A DNA stretch of 64,000 bases, from contig OY856187.1 in assembly GCA_963693315.1 (NCBI GenBank), positions 45,284,235 through 45,348,234 on the forward strand. The letters run 5' to 3'. The position numbers were made by a program, and so were the translations under genes. The stretch comes from Diogma glabrata. Lineage: Eukaryota > Arthropoda > Insecta > Diptera > Cylindrotomidae. Of the stretch, positions 25,533 to 36,521 are shown in pieces (position 1 is the first letter of the stretch; each line of letters starts with the position of its first letter). Below the pieces are notes generated by a model, which ran no database searches, was not told where the DNA came from, and worked only from the letters and a program-made list of their open reading frames with translations.

Positions 25533-25925
25533 TGGAAAAAATAACAAATATTATGTCAAAGGTAGCTTGTTCCACATATTTTTATTTCAAAATTTATGCA
25601 AATTTATAATTTTTTTCTATAGCAACTGCAGTTAAAACGTGCTATTATCAACTAAAATTAGAGGGAAAAATAGCCCTTTACCATCAAGGGTAGATAAAGT
25701 AGAAATTTAACAGCAAGGGTAGATAAAGTATTTTGCTGATGATATTCTTCAAGTTTTTCCATTTTTGAAAGCACAGATATTCTCTTTGATGCACCATCCG
25801 CGAGTTTTCAGGCAATTCAAAATTTCAGGCCATATACGAATTGTCTCTGAAGCCTCCTCTTCCATATCAGAAGGCAGCTTTCTTCTGTAATATCGCACAT
25901 ATTGACAAACCCAAACTATCTAGTT
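25533..25925. other. Unassigned segment inside the composite hAT-like element
   Basis: Contains a short direct repeat (AAGGGTAGATAAAGTA twice, near 25687 and 25715). No gene recognised. Confidence 0.5.
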
Positions 25926-27357
25926 ACTTCGGTCTGAAAGACCTAAGTATTACATTCATGAGCCAAAAGTGAAATTCTTACCCCCACTTTTTTTGGCATT
26001 TATCGACGTTTTAGGACCTACTGATTCTAAAAAAGCAAAAAAAAAAAATGTATGTCTGTCTGTCGGCCGGCCGACCGTCCGTCCGTCATTACCTACGCTG
26101 CAGGGAAAACCGCTGGAGGGATTTCAAAAATTTTTTTTTCTAAAAATAGGTATACTCAAGGGACAGGTCTGAAAGGACGCTGTGTTCGATAACTGTACCG
26201 GAAGTGTGTCAAAAAATTATTTTGTGTGTCAAAAATTGCAAATTTTCATATTTTTGGCTTAAAAAACGTTCATTTTAAGTGATTACGAGTAGGAAAATTA
26301 AATTTGGAGAAATGTTGATGGTCGGGATTGGTATGTAAGATCAAAAACTAGATTATTGCATTATAAGTTTGTCAAAAAAATGTTGTCAAGTGTGTCAAAA
26401 GAAAGATTTTTATTTATTTTTTTACCCAATTTTTTGGAAAGAAATAAAATGAATTATTTGTTTGAATAAAATTTTATTATTATTATTGAGAATTATGGCA
26501 TTATAAGTTTGTCAAAAAAATGTTGTCAAGTGTGTCAAAATAAAGATTTTTATTTATATTTTTACCCAATTTTTGGAAAAAAATAAAATTATTTGAAATG
26601 AAATTTTATTATTATTATTGAGAATTATGGCATTATGAGTTTGTCAAAAATGAATGTCAAGTGTGTCAAAAAATAATTTCATTTATTTTTTTAGCCATTT
26701 ATTTTTTGGAAAAAAATGTAGCTGTTTTTATGACGTATATGTATTTGAAAATGAAATTGGACATGGAAATTTTTGAATTTAATATAGATTTTTAAATACT
26801 TTTGGAATTTTGAAAAAAGTTTGTATTTTTGATTTTGTAATAATTTTTTTGCAATATTTATAGAATTTTGAAAAAAGTTTTACGTTTTGATTTTGTAAGA
26901 ATTTTTGGAATATTTTTAGGATTCTGAAAAATTTTTAATTTTTGATTTTATTATAATATTTAGAATTTTGAAAAAATTTTCAATTTTTGATTTTGTAATA
27001 ATTTTTGCAATATTTTTAGAATTTTGGAAAAAGTTTGAATTTTTAAGAATTTTTGAAATATTATTGGAATTTAGAAAAAATTTAAATATTTGATTTTATT
27101 CTAATTTTTGGAATATTTTTGGAATTTTGAAAAAGTTTGATTTTAACAATATTTTTTCAATTTTGATTATACTTTTCCGGCCACGTATTGATGTTTCGTT
27201 TTAGTTTTGTAATAAATTTCTAAACAGAGATAAAAAAATACTTGTACTTTAACAAAGAGTTATGTTTGATAAACATAGCTGCCCAAAACTAAAAACCATG
27301 TCCTCATAAAAGTTGTTTGCCGAAAACTATATCAAAATCCTTAACCCAGACCGAAGT
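25926..27357 (-). mobile_element. Family A repeat, copy 3 (inverted, complete)
   Basis: Bounded by ACTTCGGTCTG (25926-25936) and CAGACCGAAGT (27347-27357). It contains, in reversed order, the GC-rich block (CGGCCGGCCGACCGTCCGTC), three ~130-bp units, the degenerate 55-60-bp units and the conserved left block. The 1432-bp length is close to copy 2. It lacks the upstream ATATGGAGGGGCTG extension of copies 2, 4 and 5 and is followed by poly(T). No target duplication was assigned. Confidence 0.85.
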
Positions 27358-27358
27358 C

Positions 27359-27380
27359 TTTTTTTTTTTTTTTTTTTTTT
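27359..27380. repeat. Poly(T) run
   Basis: Twenty-two T residues directly abut the left terminus of family A copy 3. Confidence 0.95.
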
Positions 27381-27538
27381 AAATAATCATCAATCTACGT
27401 TATAAAAAATCATTAATTAAAAAAATTAAAATTAAGGAAACATTAAAATGAAGTATATATTATTATAATGAATTATTAATATAACTAATTAATTGGTTTA
27501 TTGGGTTAAACTATTAAGTCTTATAAAATAATTCTTGA

Positions 27539-27557
27539 CCCCCCCCCCCCCCCCCCC
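27539..27557. repeat. Poly(C) run near hAT-like right end
   Basis: Nineteen C residues lie 26 bases inside the right terminus. The left end has a corresponding short CCCCCC at 23910-23915 in the same strand. The length is notable in such AT-rich DNA and may be unreliable in assembly. Confidence 0.95.
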
Positions 27558-27640
27558 AATAGAAAATTCTGGCTACGCCACTGACAAAAATTAAACAAAT
27601 CTATATTTCTATGCAAAACAAATATCAAAGTTTGAATAGG

Positions 27641-29019
27641 AAAATATGGACGGGCTGAAATCTCAAGCTCTGATATATCAAGACTTCGGTTTTGGTTAAA
27701 GAGTAAGATATAGTTTTCGGCATAAAACTTTTATGAGGACATTGTTTATAGTTTTGGACAGCGATGTATATCAAACATAACTCTTTGTTAAAGTATACAT
27801 ATATTTTTTTATCTCTGTTTAGAAATTTATTACAAAACTAACACGAAACATCAATATGTTGCCGGAAAGTCATAACAGATCATAAATTAACATAATTTAG
27901 TGAAAAGATGATACAATCAGCAAACTACTCAAAAACCTCTCCATTTAGCGTTGCAAGAAAATTTTACAAAATCACAAATTCGCAAAAAAATAGTGTTTAT
28001 ATACTACAGATGATGAAAGCATAGCTTTCGAAATGCGTATATAGTAAAAAAGTATAAAATAAAAAATAATAAAACTCAGTAAACAAGAATAAGGTGCTTT
28101 TTCATTCATTTTTTTAAAAAATTATATTATCTTGTTTAATTTTGAACAAACCAAAAAAATGTAAAAATAAAAACATTTTCCAAAATTCTAAAAATATTGC
28201 AAAAATTATTACAAAATCAAAAATACAAATTTTTTTCAAAATTCCAAAAATATTTCAAAAACTACAACAAATTCAAAAGTTTCCATGTCACATTTACGTC
28301 ATACAACAGTGAATTTTTTTTTCCAAAAAATTGGCTAAAAAAATAAATAAAATCATTTTTTGACATACTTGACAATATTTTTTTGACAAACTTATAATGC
28401 AATAAACTTCTCAATAATGAGTGTTTTTTTCTATATCGGAGAGATCAGAGAGATATTTTAAACGTCAAAAAAATTATCTGTTTTTTTTTGCGTTCTCGGA
28501 TATATCTGATATATCTGTTCCGTTTTTTTTTTCATTCTCGGATATATCTCAGATCATATATTTTCTCTCTGAAAACTTTTACAGATATTTTTTTTACCGA
28601 CTGGAAGTCATCGTTTAAAGGACAAATTTAAAAAATTGTAGGTAAAGTTTCGATTAAAAACAAATTTAAATAAATTATTTAATAAAATTTAAATTTATTT
28701 AATAAATTTTGTTTTAATTTTTTTGGCGGAAAAAACTCAGAGAATATATTTTATATAGTTACTTTCGGAGAAAAAAATGAGGACTTTCGGAGGACAGTTA
28801 ATGGAAAAAATTATACGATATATGTGATACAGATTTTATTTTATCGCTCCAATTTCTCCGATATAGAAAAATACGCACTCAATAGTAATATCATTTTCTT
28901 TTCATACAAATAACTAATTTTATTATTTTCTAAAAAAATAAAAGAAAATCATTCTTTTGACACACTGACATATTTTTGACAAACTTATAATGCCATAATT
29001 CTCTATAATAATAATAAAA
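27641..29019 (+). mobile_element. Family A repeat, copy 4 (interrupted, right end lost)
   Basis: Starts AAAATATGGACGGGCTGAAATC, then TATCAAGACTTCGG, the conserved block (about 27700-27900) and degenerate units. The ~130-bp units follow. A 460-bp MITE interrupts it at 28418-28877. A 440-bp palindrome begins at 29020 inside its AATAATAATAAAA word, and the usual right-end block does not reappear before the tandem array at 29461, so the copy is truncated. Confidence 0.75.
28418..28877. mobile_element. MITE-like element (460 bp) in family A copy 4
   Basis: Ends are inverted: TGAGTGTTTTTTTCTATATC at the left and GATATAGAAAAATACGCA at the right. Flanking octamers CTCAATAA (28410-28417) and CTCAATAG (28878-28885) match at 7 of 8 positions and look like a target duplication. 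The interior repeats CTCGGATATATCT words. The open frame across it is not gene-like. Confidence 0.75.
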
Positions 29020-29461
29020 ACTAGGAGGGCCCGGCGTGCTTCGCTACGCTTATAAATAAAGTTTTTGCGTAGACATTTTGTTGACGTAGAAGCAATGATT
29101 TCAAAAAGTGGTAATGAGAAATGCTAGCGTATAATTTTTAATTTTTCTTTTTAAATATATGAATGAAAAATAATCAGAACTCTAGCTGATCAGTTCGGAT
29201 ATATGACAAATTAGCGATCAAATAAGTTTTCAAGTAAGCTTATTTAATCTCTAACTTATTTGATCGCTAATTTGTCATATTTCCGAACTGATCAGCTAGA
29301 GTTCTGATTATTTTTCATTCAAATATCTAAAAAGAAAAATTAAAAATTATATGCTAGCATTTCTCATTACCAATTTTTGAAATCATTGCTTCTACGTCAA
29401 CAAAATGTCTACGCAAAAACTTTATTTATAAGCGTAGCGAAGCACGCCGGGCCCTCCTAGT
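29020..29461. mobile_element. Near-perfect 440-bp palindromic element
   Basis: The left arm starts ACTAGGAGGGCCCGGCGTGC and the right arm ends with its inverse at 29461. Arms of ~205 bp meet around 29240 with only small mismatches; shared landmarks are CTTCGCTACGCTTATAAATA and AACTCTAGCTGATCAGTTC. The GC-rich tips contrast strongly with the AT-rich body. It sits in family A copy 4, in the AATAATAATAAAA word. No protein is encoded. Confidence 0.92.
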
Positions 29462-30240
29462 ATTAAAAATTCTAACAATCAAATTTACGATCTCAAACTA
29501 TCATTCCAAACACACATTACAAAATTGTCGCTATATATTAAAAATTCGATCAATCAAATTTACGATCTCAAACTATCATACCAAACACATTATCCTCTTG
29601 CATTCACAAACAATATATATCTAACTAAATATTCAACGTATTAATATATAAGATAAAACAACAAAGAAAAATAACGTCCATACTCTCCTAGATCAATGCA
29701 TAAACTGAAAAGATGTATATTAAAAATTCTAACAATCAAATTTACGATCTCAAACTATCATACCAAACACACAAATTACAAAATTGTCGGAATATATTAA
29801 AAATTCTAACAATCAAATTTACGATCTCAAACTATCATTCCAAACACATTATCCTCTTTCATTCACAAACGATATATATCTAACTAAATATTCAACGTAT
29901 TAATATATAAGATAAAACAACAAAGAAAAATAACGTCCATACTTTCCTAGATCAATGCATAAACTGAAAAGATATATATTAAAAATTCTAACAATCAAAT
30001 TTACGATCTCAAACTATCATACCAAACACACAAATTATAAAATTGTCGCTATATATTAAAAATTCTAACAATCAAATTTACGATCTCAAACTATCATACC
30101 AAACTCACACATTACAAAATTGTCGCTATATATTAAAAATTCTAACAATCAAATTTACGATCTCAAACTATCATATCAAACACATTATCCTCTTTCATTC
30201 ACAAACAATATATATCTAACTAAATATTCAACGAAAATAT
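29461..30240 (+). repeat. Higher-order tandem repeat (77-bp and ~260-bp periods)
   Basis: Seven copies of a block containing AATCAAATTTACGATCTCAA and ACTATCAT occur at spacings of about 77, 184, 73, 184, 77 and 77 bp. The long spacers carry an extra piece (ACATTATCCTCTT...AACTGAAAAGATATAT) that itself recurs two to three times. The pattern is therefore short and long units alternating, as produced by unequal exchange. It directly follows the 440-bp palindrome. Confidence 0.88.
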
Positions 30241-30498
30241 AAGATACTATAAACAAAGAAAAGATTTGGACGATTCCATTTGATCTATTTGATTTGATTT
30301 GAGGGGAGGCAGTTGAATTCAAAAATACATTAAAATTCGTCTATAACTTTTTTATTTATGATCCGAAAAATCCCAAAAATCTCTCAGATCTAGGTTACAC
30401 TAATATCAGTTAGCAGTGAAAATTTGGAATCAGTGAAAATTCGAATAAAAAAGCCTTAGGCTGTACAAAGTACAAAGTTAGCGTATTAATATATAAGA

Positions 30499-32745
30499 AG
30501 ATATGGAGGGGCTGAAATCTCACAGCTCTGAGATATCAAGACTTCGGCCTGGGTTAGGGATTTTGGTATAGTTTTCCGCAAAAACTTTTATGAGGACATG
30601 GTTTTTAGTTTTGGGTGATGTATATCAAACATAACTCTTTGTTAAAGTCCAAATATTTTTTATCTCTTTTTAGAAATTTATTACGCAACTAACACGAAAC
30701 ATTAATACGTTGCCGGAAAATTATAACAGATCATAAATTAATATACTGTAGTGAAAATATGATACAATCAACAAACTACTCAAAAAACTTACCATATGGC
30801 GTTTCGAGAAAATATTACAAATCAAAAATTCATATTTCTTTCAAAATTCTAAAAATTATAATAAAATCAAAAATTAAAACTTTTTTTTAAAATTCTAAAA
30901 ATATTCCAAAACTTATTACAAAATCAAAGATTAACCTTTTTCAAAAATTCTGAAAACGTTGCAAAAATTATAACAAAATCAAAAATTGAAACTTTTTCCA
31001 AAATTGCAAAATTTATTACAAAACCAAAAATACAAACTTTTTTCAAAATTCCAAAAATATTTCAAAAACTATAACAAATTAAAAAATTTCCATGTCCAAT
31101 TTCATTTTTAATTACATTTACGTCATAAAAACAGCTACATTTTTTTCCAAAAAATTGGCTAAAAAAATAAATGAAATCATTTTTTGACACACTTGACATT
31201 ATTTTTTTGACAAACTTATTATGCCACAATTCTCTATAATAATAATAAATTTACATGTCATACAAATTATTAATTTTACTTTTTCCCAAAAAATTGAGCA
31301 AAAAAGTAAATAAAAATCTTTCTTTTGACACACTTGACAACATATTTTTGACAAAGTTATAATGCCATAATTTTCAATAGTAATAATAAAATTTGATATC
31401 ATACAAATAATTAATTTTATTTTGTTCCAAAAAATTGGGCTAATAAATAAATAAAAATCTTTCTATTGACACACTTGACAACATTTTTTTGACAAACTTA
31501 TAATGCCATAATTCTCAATAATAATACTAAAATTTCGTTTCAAACAAATAATTAATTTTATTTTTTTCCAAAAAATTGGGTAAAAAAATAAATAAAAATT
31601 TTTCTTTTGACACACTTGACAATATTTTTTTGACAAACTTATAATGCCATAATTCTCAATCTCAAGCTGCATTTCTTGACGCATGAGTTGATCCAGATCA
31701 GGTCATGTTTCATGAAACGACACAAAAATGTAATAAGGGGTGAGTCCGGTTGGTATAATAATTGCCTAAATGTACTACTCAAAATTATAGTGAAATATTA
31801 TTTTTGGGACTACTCAAAATGATATTCTCTTTTTTTTTATTCATCATTAATTTTGTTTTTACATTTCTTTAAATTCAATTTTTGAAACAATTTTGGTGAA
31901 CATCCCAGAAAATTTTGTGTTAATAAACTTTTTAAATTCAATTTATTAGTTTTTTATTTATAATTTTTATTTATATTAGTTTTGGATGCTTTCGGTTCTT
32001 AAATTTTCTGTTTTTTTTATTATACCAAATACGAAATGCAAAATATGTTTTCACCTACATTTTCAAACATGAATTAATTTTTAGATCATCATTTGTGATC
32101 CAAAAACAAAGATAGATCTTAATTTGCATGTAAAATTTAAGCGGATCCAGATCACATGGTTTCGTGAAATGCAGCTAATAATAAAATTTTATTTCAAACA
32201 AATAATTAATTTTATTTTTTTCCAAAAAATTGGGTAAAAAAATAAATAAAAATCTTTCTTTTGACACACTTGACAACATTTTTTTGACAAACTTATAATG
32301 CAAAAATATAGTTTTTGATCTCACATATCAATCCCGACCATCCAGATTTCTCCACATTCTTTGTTCCTACTCATTATCCCTTAAAATGAACGTTTTTTAA
32401 GCAAAAAATATGCATATTTCCTTGTTTCGACACACTTGACAATATTTGTGACAGAATTCCGGTACAGTTATCGAACTCATCGTCCTTTAGGTTCTTACCA
32501 TTGAGTGTACCTATTCTTAGAATTTTTCAAATTCCTTAAGCCGTTTTCTAGATTTTGTCGGTTGTGACGGCCGGACGGACGGCCGGCCGGCCGGCAGACA
32601 GACATACATTTTTTTGCTGTTTTAGAATCAGTAGGTCCTAAAATGTCAAGAAATGCCAAAAAAGTGGGGGTAAGAATTTCACTTTTAGCTCATGAATGTA
32701 CTTAGGTCTTTCAGACTTAATACTTAGGTCTTTCCGACCGAAGTA
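30499..32745 (+). mobile_element. Family A repeat, copy 5 (interrupted)
   Basis: Starts ATATGGAGGGGCTGAAATCTC, then TATCAAGACTTCGGCCTGGG. It carries the conserved block, degenerate units and four ~130-bp units (31140-31660). A foreign 512-bp segment (31665-32176) follows, then one more unit, the GC-rich block (CGGCCGGCCGGCCGGCAGAC) and the terminus GACCGAAGT at 32745. Duplicated end words (GACTTAATACTTAGGTCTTTC) occur just before the terminus. Confidence 0.82.
31665..32176. mobile_element. Family D insertion in family A copy 5
   Basis: Ends AGCTGCATTTC and GAAATGCAGCT are an 11-bp inverted pair. GATCCAGATCA occurs near both ends in the same orientation. The right ~200 bp (TTGGATGCTTTCGGTTC to GCGGATCCAGATCAC) is repeated at 33480-33528 and 35217-35376. 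No duplication or protein was identified. Confidence 0.7.
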
Positions 32746-32748
32746 ATC

Positions 32749-33374
32749 ATGTCATAGAAATAATTAATTTTATTTTTTCCAAAAAATTGGGTAAAATAGT
32801 ATATTTTCCTACAAGAGATGAAAACATTGTTTTTTCGTGAGTAAACATTTGTTTACGTGAGTAAACATTTGTTGAGATATGTTTACGAACGAAAAACGTT
32901 TTTATCTCGCGTAGGAAATGCAATTTTTTGTATGATAGTATATAATAATCGATATTTACTATAAATTATAAAATCGATATTTACTAAAATTATATCCCGA
33001 CCATCAAGATTTCTTCAAATTCAATGTTTCTATTCTAATCACTTAAAATGAACTTTTTTCAGCAAAAAATATGCAAATTTCCTTGTTTTGACACACATGA
33101 TTTTTTTGACACACTGGTACAGTTATCGAACACATCGTCCTTTCGGCTCTTCCCATTGAGTAAATCTATTTTTAGAAAATTTTTGAAATCCGTTCAGCGG
33201 TTTTCTAGATTTCGTAGGTTGTGACGGACGGCCGGCAGACAGACATACATTATTTTTTATGTTTTTTTAGAATCCGTAAGTCCTAAAACGTCGAGAAATG
33301 AAAAAAAAAGTGTGGGTTTGCATTTCACTTTTGGCTCATGAATGCAATACTTAGGTTTTTTCAAAACCGAAGGA
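32749..33374 (+). repeat. Family A right-end fragment (copy 5b)
   Basis: Begins within a ~130-bp unit, is interrupted by a hairpin insertion at 32804-32934, then carries the end block (CCCGACCATCAAGATTTCTT, GTGACGGACGGCCGGCAGAC) and the terminus AAAACCGAAGG. It follows copy 5 head-to-tail, which suggests a partial tandem duplication of the family A right half. Confidence 0.75.
32804..32934. mobile_element. 131-bp hairpin element
   Basis: TTTCCTAC at the left and GTAGGAAA at 32911-32918 start and close a ~115-bp hairpin (arms also share ACGTTT and GTAAACA words). The hairpin plus 16 further bases is flanked by the perfect octamer ATAGTATA (32796-32803, 32935-32942). The octamer is AT-rich, so the duplication is likely but not certain. 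Confidence 0.65.
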
Positions 33375-33469
33375 ATTTATTATTATTTTACAAGAAACTA
33401 AAATGGTTGCTTGGATTTAATTTGAGATATAAATTAAATATAATTTAAATGTTGAATATTTTCAAATTT

Positions 33470-35376
33470 TATTATAGTATTTATGTTAGTTTTGGATGCG
33501 TTCGGTTCCTAAATTTTCTGTTTTTGAAGTTATACTTCTTTGCGCTCGTTGTAAATATTTTGATGGGGTGTTAATCGAGAAACCGCGTCACGCTGTCTGA
33601 AGTTATATTTTAACCTTTATGCTGTATGGTAATAAAGACGAAATTAGTAAATCAACCTTATGTTGTATGGTAATAAAGACGAAATTACTAAATCAATCAT
33701 ATTTTATAATAATAAAACATTATTCGCTTAGTTATCTTTGATCAATTTTTTTTTTCACTTTTCGTAATTATCATTAAAATGAATAGTTAATGTGTAATGT
33801 GACAAACAAATATGCACATTATATGAAAATTATGTTAAATTATTTTTTAACAAATACATATTTCTAATTTACAACAAATATGTCCTTATGGTTTGCAATT
33901 ATATAAAATATGTACATATTTCTATGCCTTAGCACCAATACGATACATATAAGCATTATTTATATATGATTAAACAAACCTGCTTGCATTAGCAGAACTG
34001 CCCTCACATGTTCCAAAAATTGGAAATTGACGTTTCTTTTCCTCTTCTTAGAAACATTGATGAACCGAATTTGCATTGGAACCTTAGTACCGAAGAAAAA
34101 GATTATGAACAATATCAAAGTTACAGATTTAAAGTGTTTTACTTATTGAGTGAAATATGCTTCTCCATTACTTGCAAAACTATTATTGTTATTGCAAGGG
34201 ATCTATAAAATATATGCCAATATGTTAACATATGTTGTGATTTGACTGTTTTAATAATAATATATAAGTCTGAATTTACAAATGAAATTAGTCTTATTAA
34301 TATTTTTTCCAATTTTTGTTTTAAGTTGTGGGAAGGAATGTCGAAATAAGACGATGACCATAAAGCAATAAAACCCATTAAACGAAAATATTCACTAAAA
34401 ATGGTGGTATTCTTTAACCGGTCGGCGTATGCATCAATGTAGTAGAGTATTGCAGACAATCGATAAAATATATTTGCAAATTGCAATACGACCCTCTTCA
34501 GAACAGCAAAATTTCTGGATTGATAAATGATTATAAGTCTACATGAAATTGGACGCTAAACCAATAGCAATGAACCAATGTACCTATTTTGTATGACGAG
34601 TGACGAGTACGGTGCTGTCGGAGTAAGTAATTAACAATTGTGACATCCAATAAACAAATATATTTACGCTCACCTAATTGCTCGTGACACATTGAATTAT
34701 TTGAATTAAATCTTTGGAATAAAATTTTAACTTTTTTCTAACCCTAATCTTTTGCCATCTACATTTATAAAAATTATTTAATTATTATTTGTCTGTCAAT
34801 GTGTTTTAATTTTAACGTACATTTAATATGTAAATTTATCTATAGCTTTAGAGAAATTTACTTAATGGCTTTTGCTGACTACAAAATGATACTATTACAT
34901 TTTTTTCAAACTTTTTATATTTTACTAATAAAATAAGTTAAATTAAATGACATTACAAAAAAAATCGGAGAATTTACTCAAAAAAAAGCAGTTTTCAACC
35001 AATTTATCTGGGAATAATATTTTTTTTTTTGCATAATATTTTTTTCTTTTGAATAATATGTTTTTTCTTGAATAACATTTTTTTTGAATAATATTTTTGT
35101 TTTTTTTTAGTTATTTTTTTAATGTATCCTATCTGTCTGTCTGTGTCCGTGTGTGCGAGCGAATGGGCAAAGAAGTATAACTTCCACCGTCTGGTCCGAC
35201 GCAGACCCTACTTTTTTTTTATTATACCAAATACCAAATACGAAATACAAAATATTTTTTCACCTACATTTTCAAACATGAACTAATTTTTAGATCATGA
35301 TTTGTGATCAAAAAACAAAGTTAGATCTTAATTTGCATGTAAAATTTAAGCGGATCCGGATCACACGGTTTCGTAT
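33470..35376. mobile_element. Family D copy 2 split by a second element
   Basis: 33470-33528 (TTAGTTTTGGATGCGTTCGG to TTTTCTGTTTTT) and 35217-35376 (TTATACCAAATAC to GATCACACGGTTTCG) are contiguous in family D copy 1. The sequence between them is therefore an insertion. Its left edge GAAGTTATACTTCTTTGC (33529) recurs inverted at about 35167-35184 (GCAAAGAAGTATAACTTC), with ~30 further bases on the right only. Short open frames at 34008-34208 (+) and 34139-34486 (-) overlap and have no recognised motif. No target duplication was seen. Confidence 0.65.
33612..33694 (+). repeat. 42-bp direct tandem duplication
   Basis: Two adjacent copies of a 41-42-bp unit containing GTATGGTAATAAAGACGAAA differ at a few positions. 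Confidence 0.9.
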
Positions 35377-36257
35377 CTATCAGTCATTACAAAGTTTAAT
35401 GAAATAGTTTATTCTCAAGCAAAAGTTTAAAATTTGAGCGAGGAACGAACTTAACTTAAGAATTTAACTTAAAACTTGATTTTTGAACAAAACGTATCAA
35501 AACCATTGTGATTATAATTTTAATAAAATCAGACCAATTGGAATCATACCAGTTGAATAATGATAATTTTTTCCCAGGAAAATTTTCATTAGACAATAGG
35601 TTAAGTTCATTAGGCTACAGGCTAGAAAACAATACTATTATTATGAAAAAAACATACAAATAAAGCTGATATTAATAAAAGAAAGAGAATAAAATAATAT
35701 ATTAAATAACTTTTGGAGAAAAAAATTTATGTTTTACTTGGACTAAAAACGGATTTTGGAACTCGCAAAATTGCGTTATTCGCTATCGCGTCGCACCCCG
35801 CAACCTTTTTACTCGTCCCAAAGGCCAAAGGCTAAAATCCATAATTTTTTGTAAGCTAGAGTGAAACAAATAACTATTTTTGTATTTTTAAATTTGAGCG
35901 TGTTGGTTTTAGAAAGCGGTTTTAAAGAACCGTTGTGATTTTACCATACCGGTGATTAAAAAAAAATTAAATCGATGGTGGCTGAAAAAACTGTAAAGGA
36001 TGATTATGAATTGGAAGTAAGAAATTGTGTTCGAAAAAGGTGAAAATAACTCTATTAAATTTCTTCGGAATAAAGTAAACGAGAAGTCATACAAAATAAA
36101 TATTTAGCTTAATCTGTAAATTAGCGAATGCTAAATTAGCTCGTCGTCATAAATCAATATTTGAATGAGATAGTTTTATTTCAACGAGAAACATATATGT
36201 ACAAAGTAATATTTAGGTAACTTTTGACTTTACAAAACACAACAGTAAACTCTTTCA
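35377..36257. other. Unassigned AT-rich DNA
   Basis: No recognised gene or repeat family. A 61-codon minus open frame (35909-36094) shows no motif. Confidence 0.5.
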
Positions 36258-36521
36258 ATGACATCCCAGTTTTTTTATGGAACATCAAGGGATAATTTAG
36301 AAGAGCATGTGGTATTCAATGATTTAAATACAAGTGATTACTATACCTATGACCGTCATGCTGCGTTAAATTTCGATTCTGTTCATCTTTGGTGTGATGT
36401 AATTTAATATAAAGCGTTACATTTTACAAAACGTCAACAGAAGACTTTGCAGATTATTGGATTAGCCTATTTTTGCATTACAATTTGTGTTAGCCTACAA
36501 TCACCATTTTTGCCATTTTGA
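36258..36521 (+). pseudogene. SLC18B1-like MFS transporter, N-terminal fragment
   Basis: From ATG at 36258 one frame reads 49 codons (MTSQFFYGTSRDNLEEHVVF, then an acidic, polar stretch), a TAA at 36405, then continues FTKRQQKTLQIIGLAYFC and ITICVSLQSPFLPF to TGA at 36519. The second part resembles the first membrane segment of insect SLC18B1-like major facilitator transporters (basic RRQ-type start, then a CVSLQAPFxP-type helix end). The polar 50 residues would be the cytosolic N-terminus. Removing 36399-36440 or 36399-36449 as an intron (GT...AG) keeps the frame, but those are shorter than most introns. The second stop has no donor before it, and no later part of the ~450-residue family was found here. 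A decayed gene start or lone exon fits best. Confidence 0.38.

Larger units (their letters stand above)
23872..27583. mobile_element. hAT-like composite element (3712 bp) inserted in the long-TIR element
   Basis: Ends are inverted: CAGTGGCGTAGC at 23872 and GCTACGCCACTG ending at 27583. Both are flanked by perfect 8-bp direct repeats ACAAAAAT (23864-23871, 27584-27591). CAGTGGCGTAGC is, to my knowledge, a frequent terminus of hAT-type elements in animal genomes. The uninterrupted sister arm of the host element contains the target once, as ATTTTTGT at 21761-21768, confirming the insertion. Inside are a LINE fragment, a family B-like hairpin, a 658-bp foldback and family A copy 3. Poly(T) and poly(C) runs lie near its right end. 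No hAT transposase was found. Confidence 0.88.
21729..27623. mobile_element. Long-TIR DNA element split by a later hAT-like insertion
   Basis: The left arm at 21729-21825 starts ATTTGTTTTGCATAGAAATA and includes the palindrome GTCCTAGGAC. It is repeated inverted at the right, but the right arm is in two pieces: 23795-23871 (ending TCCTAGGACAAAAAT) and 27592-27623 (TAAACAAATC...CAAAACAAAT). The 3712-bp gap is a separate hAT-like element. Removing it and one target copy leaves an element of about 2.2 kb with ~95-bp inverted arms differing by a few small gaps. Its interior (21826-23794) has no recognised gene. Its own target duplication was not identified, so its superfamily is unknown. Confidence 0.82.

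Noticed and set aside
29461..30240. Regularly spaced repeats considered as a CRISPR array
   Set aside because: The spacers are themselves repeated, the genome is eukaryotic and no Cas gene is present.
31665..32176. TCAA/AATA words as a target duplication of family D copy 1
   Set aside because: They are part of the host's own AATAATAAT tract and do not match as direct repeats.
34139..34486. 115-codon minus frame considered as a chemoreceptor exon
   Set aside because: It has helix-like hydrophobic stretches but no family motif, and lies inside a repeat insertion.
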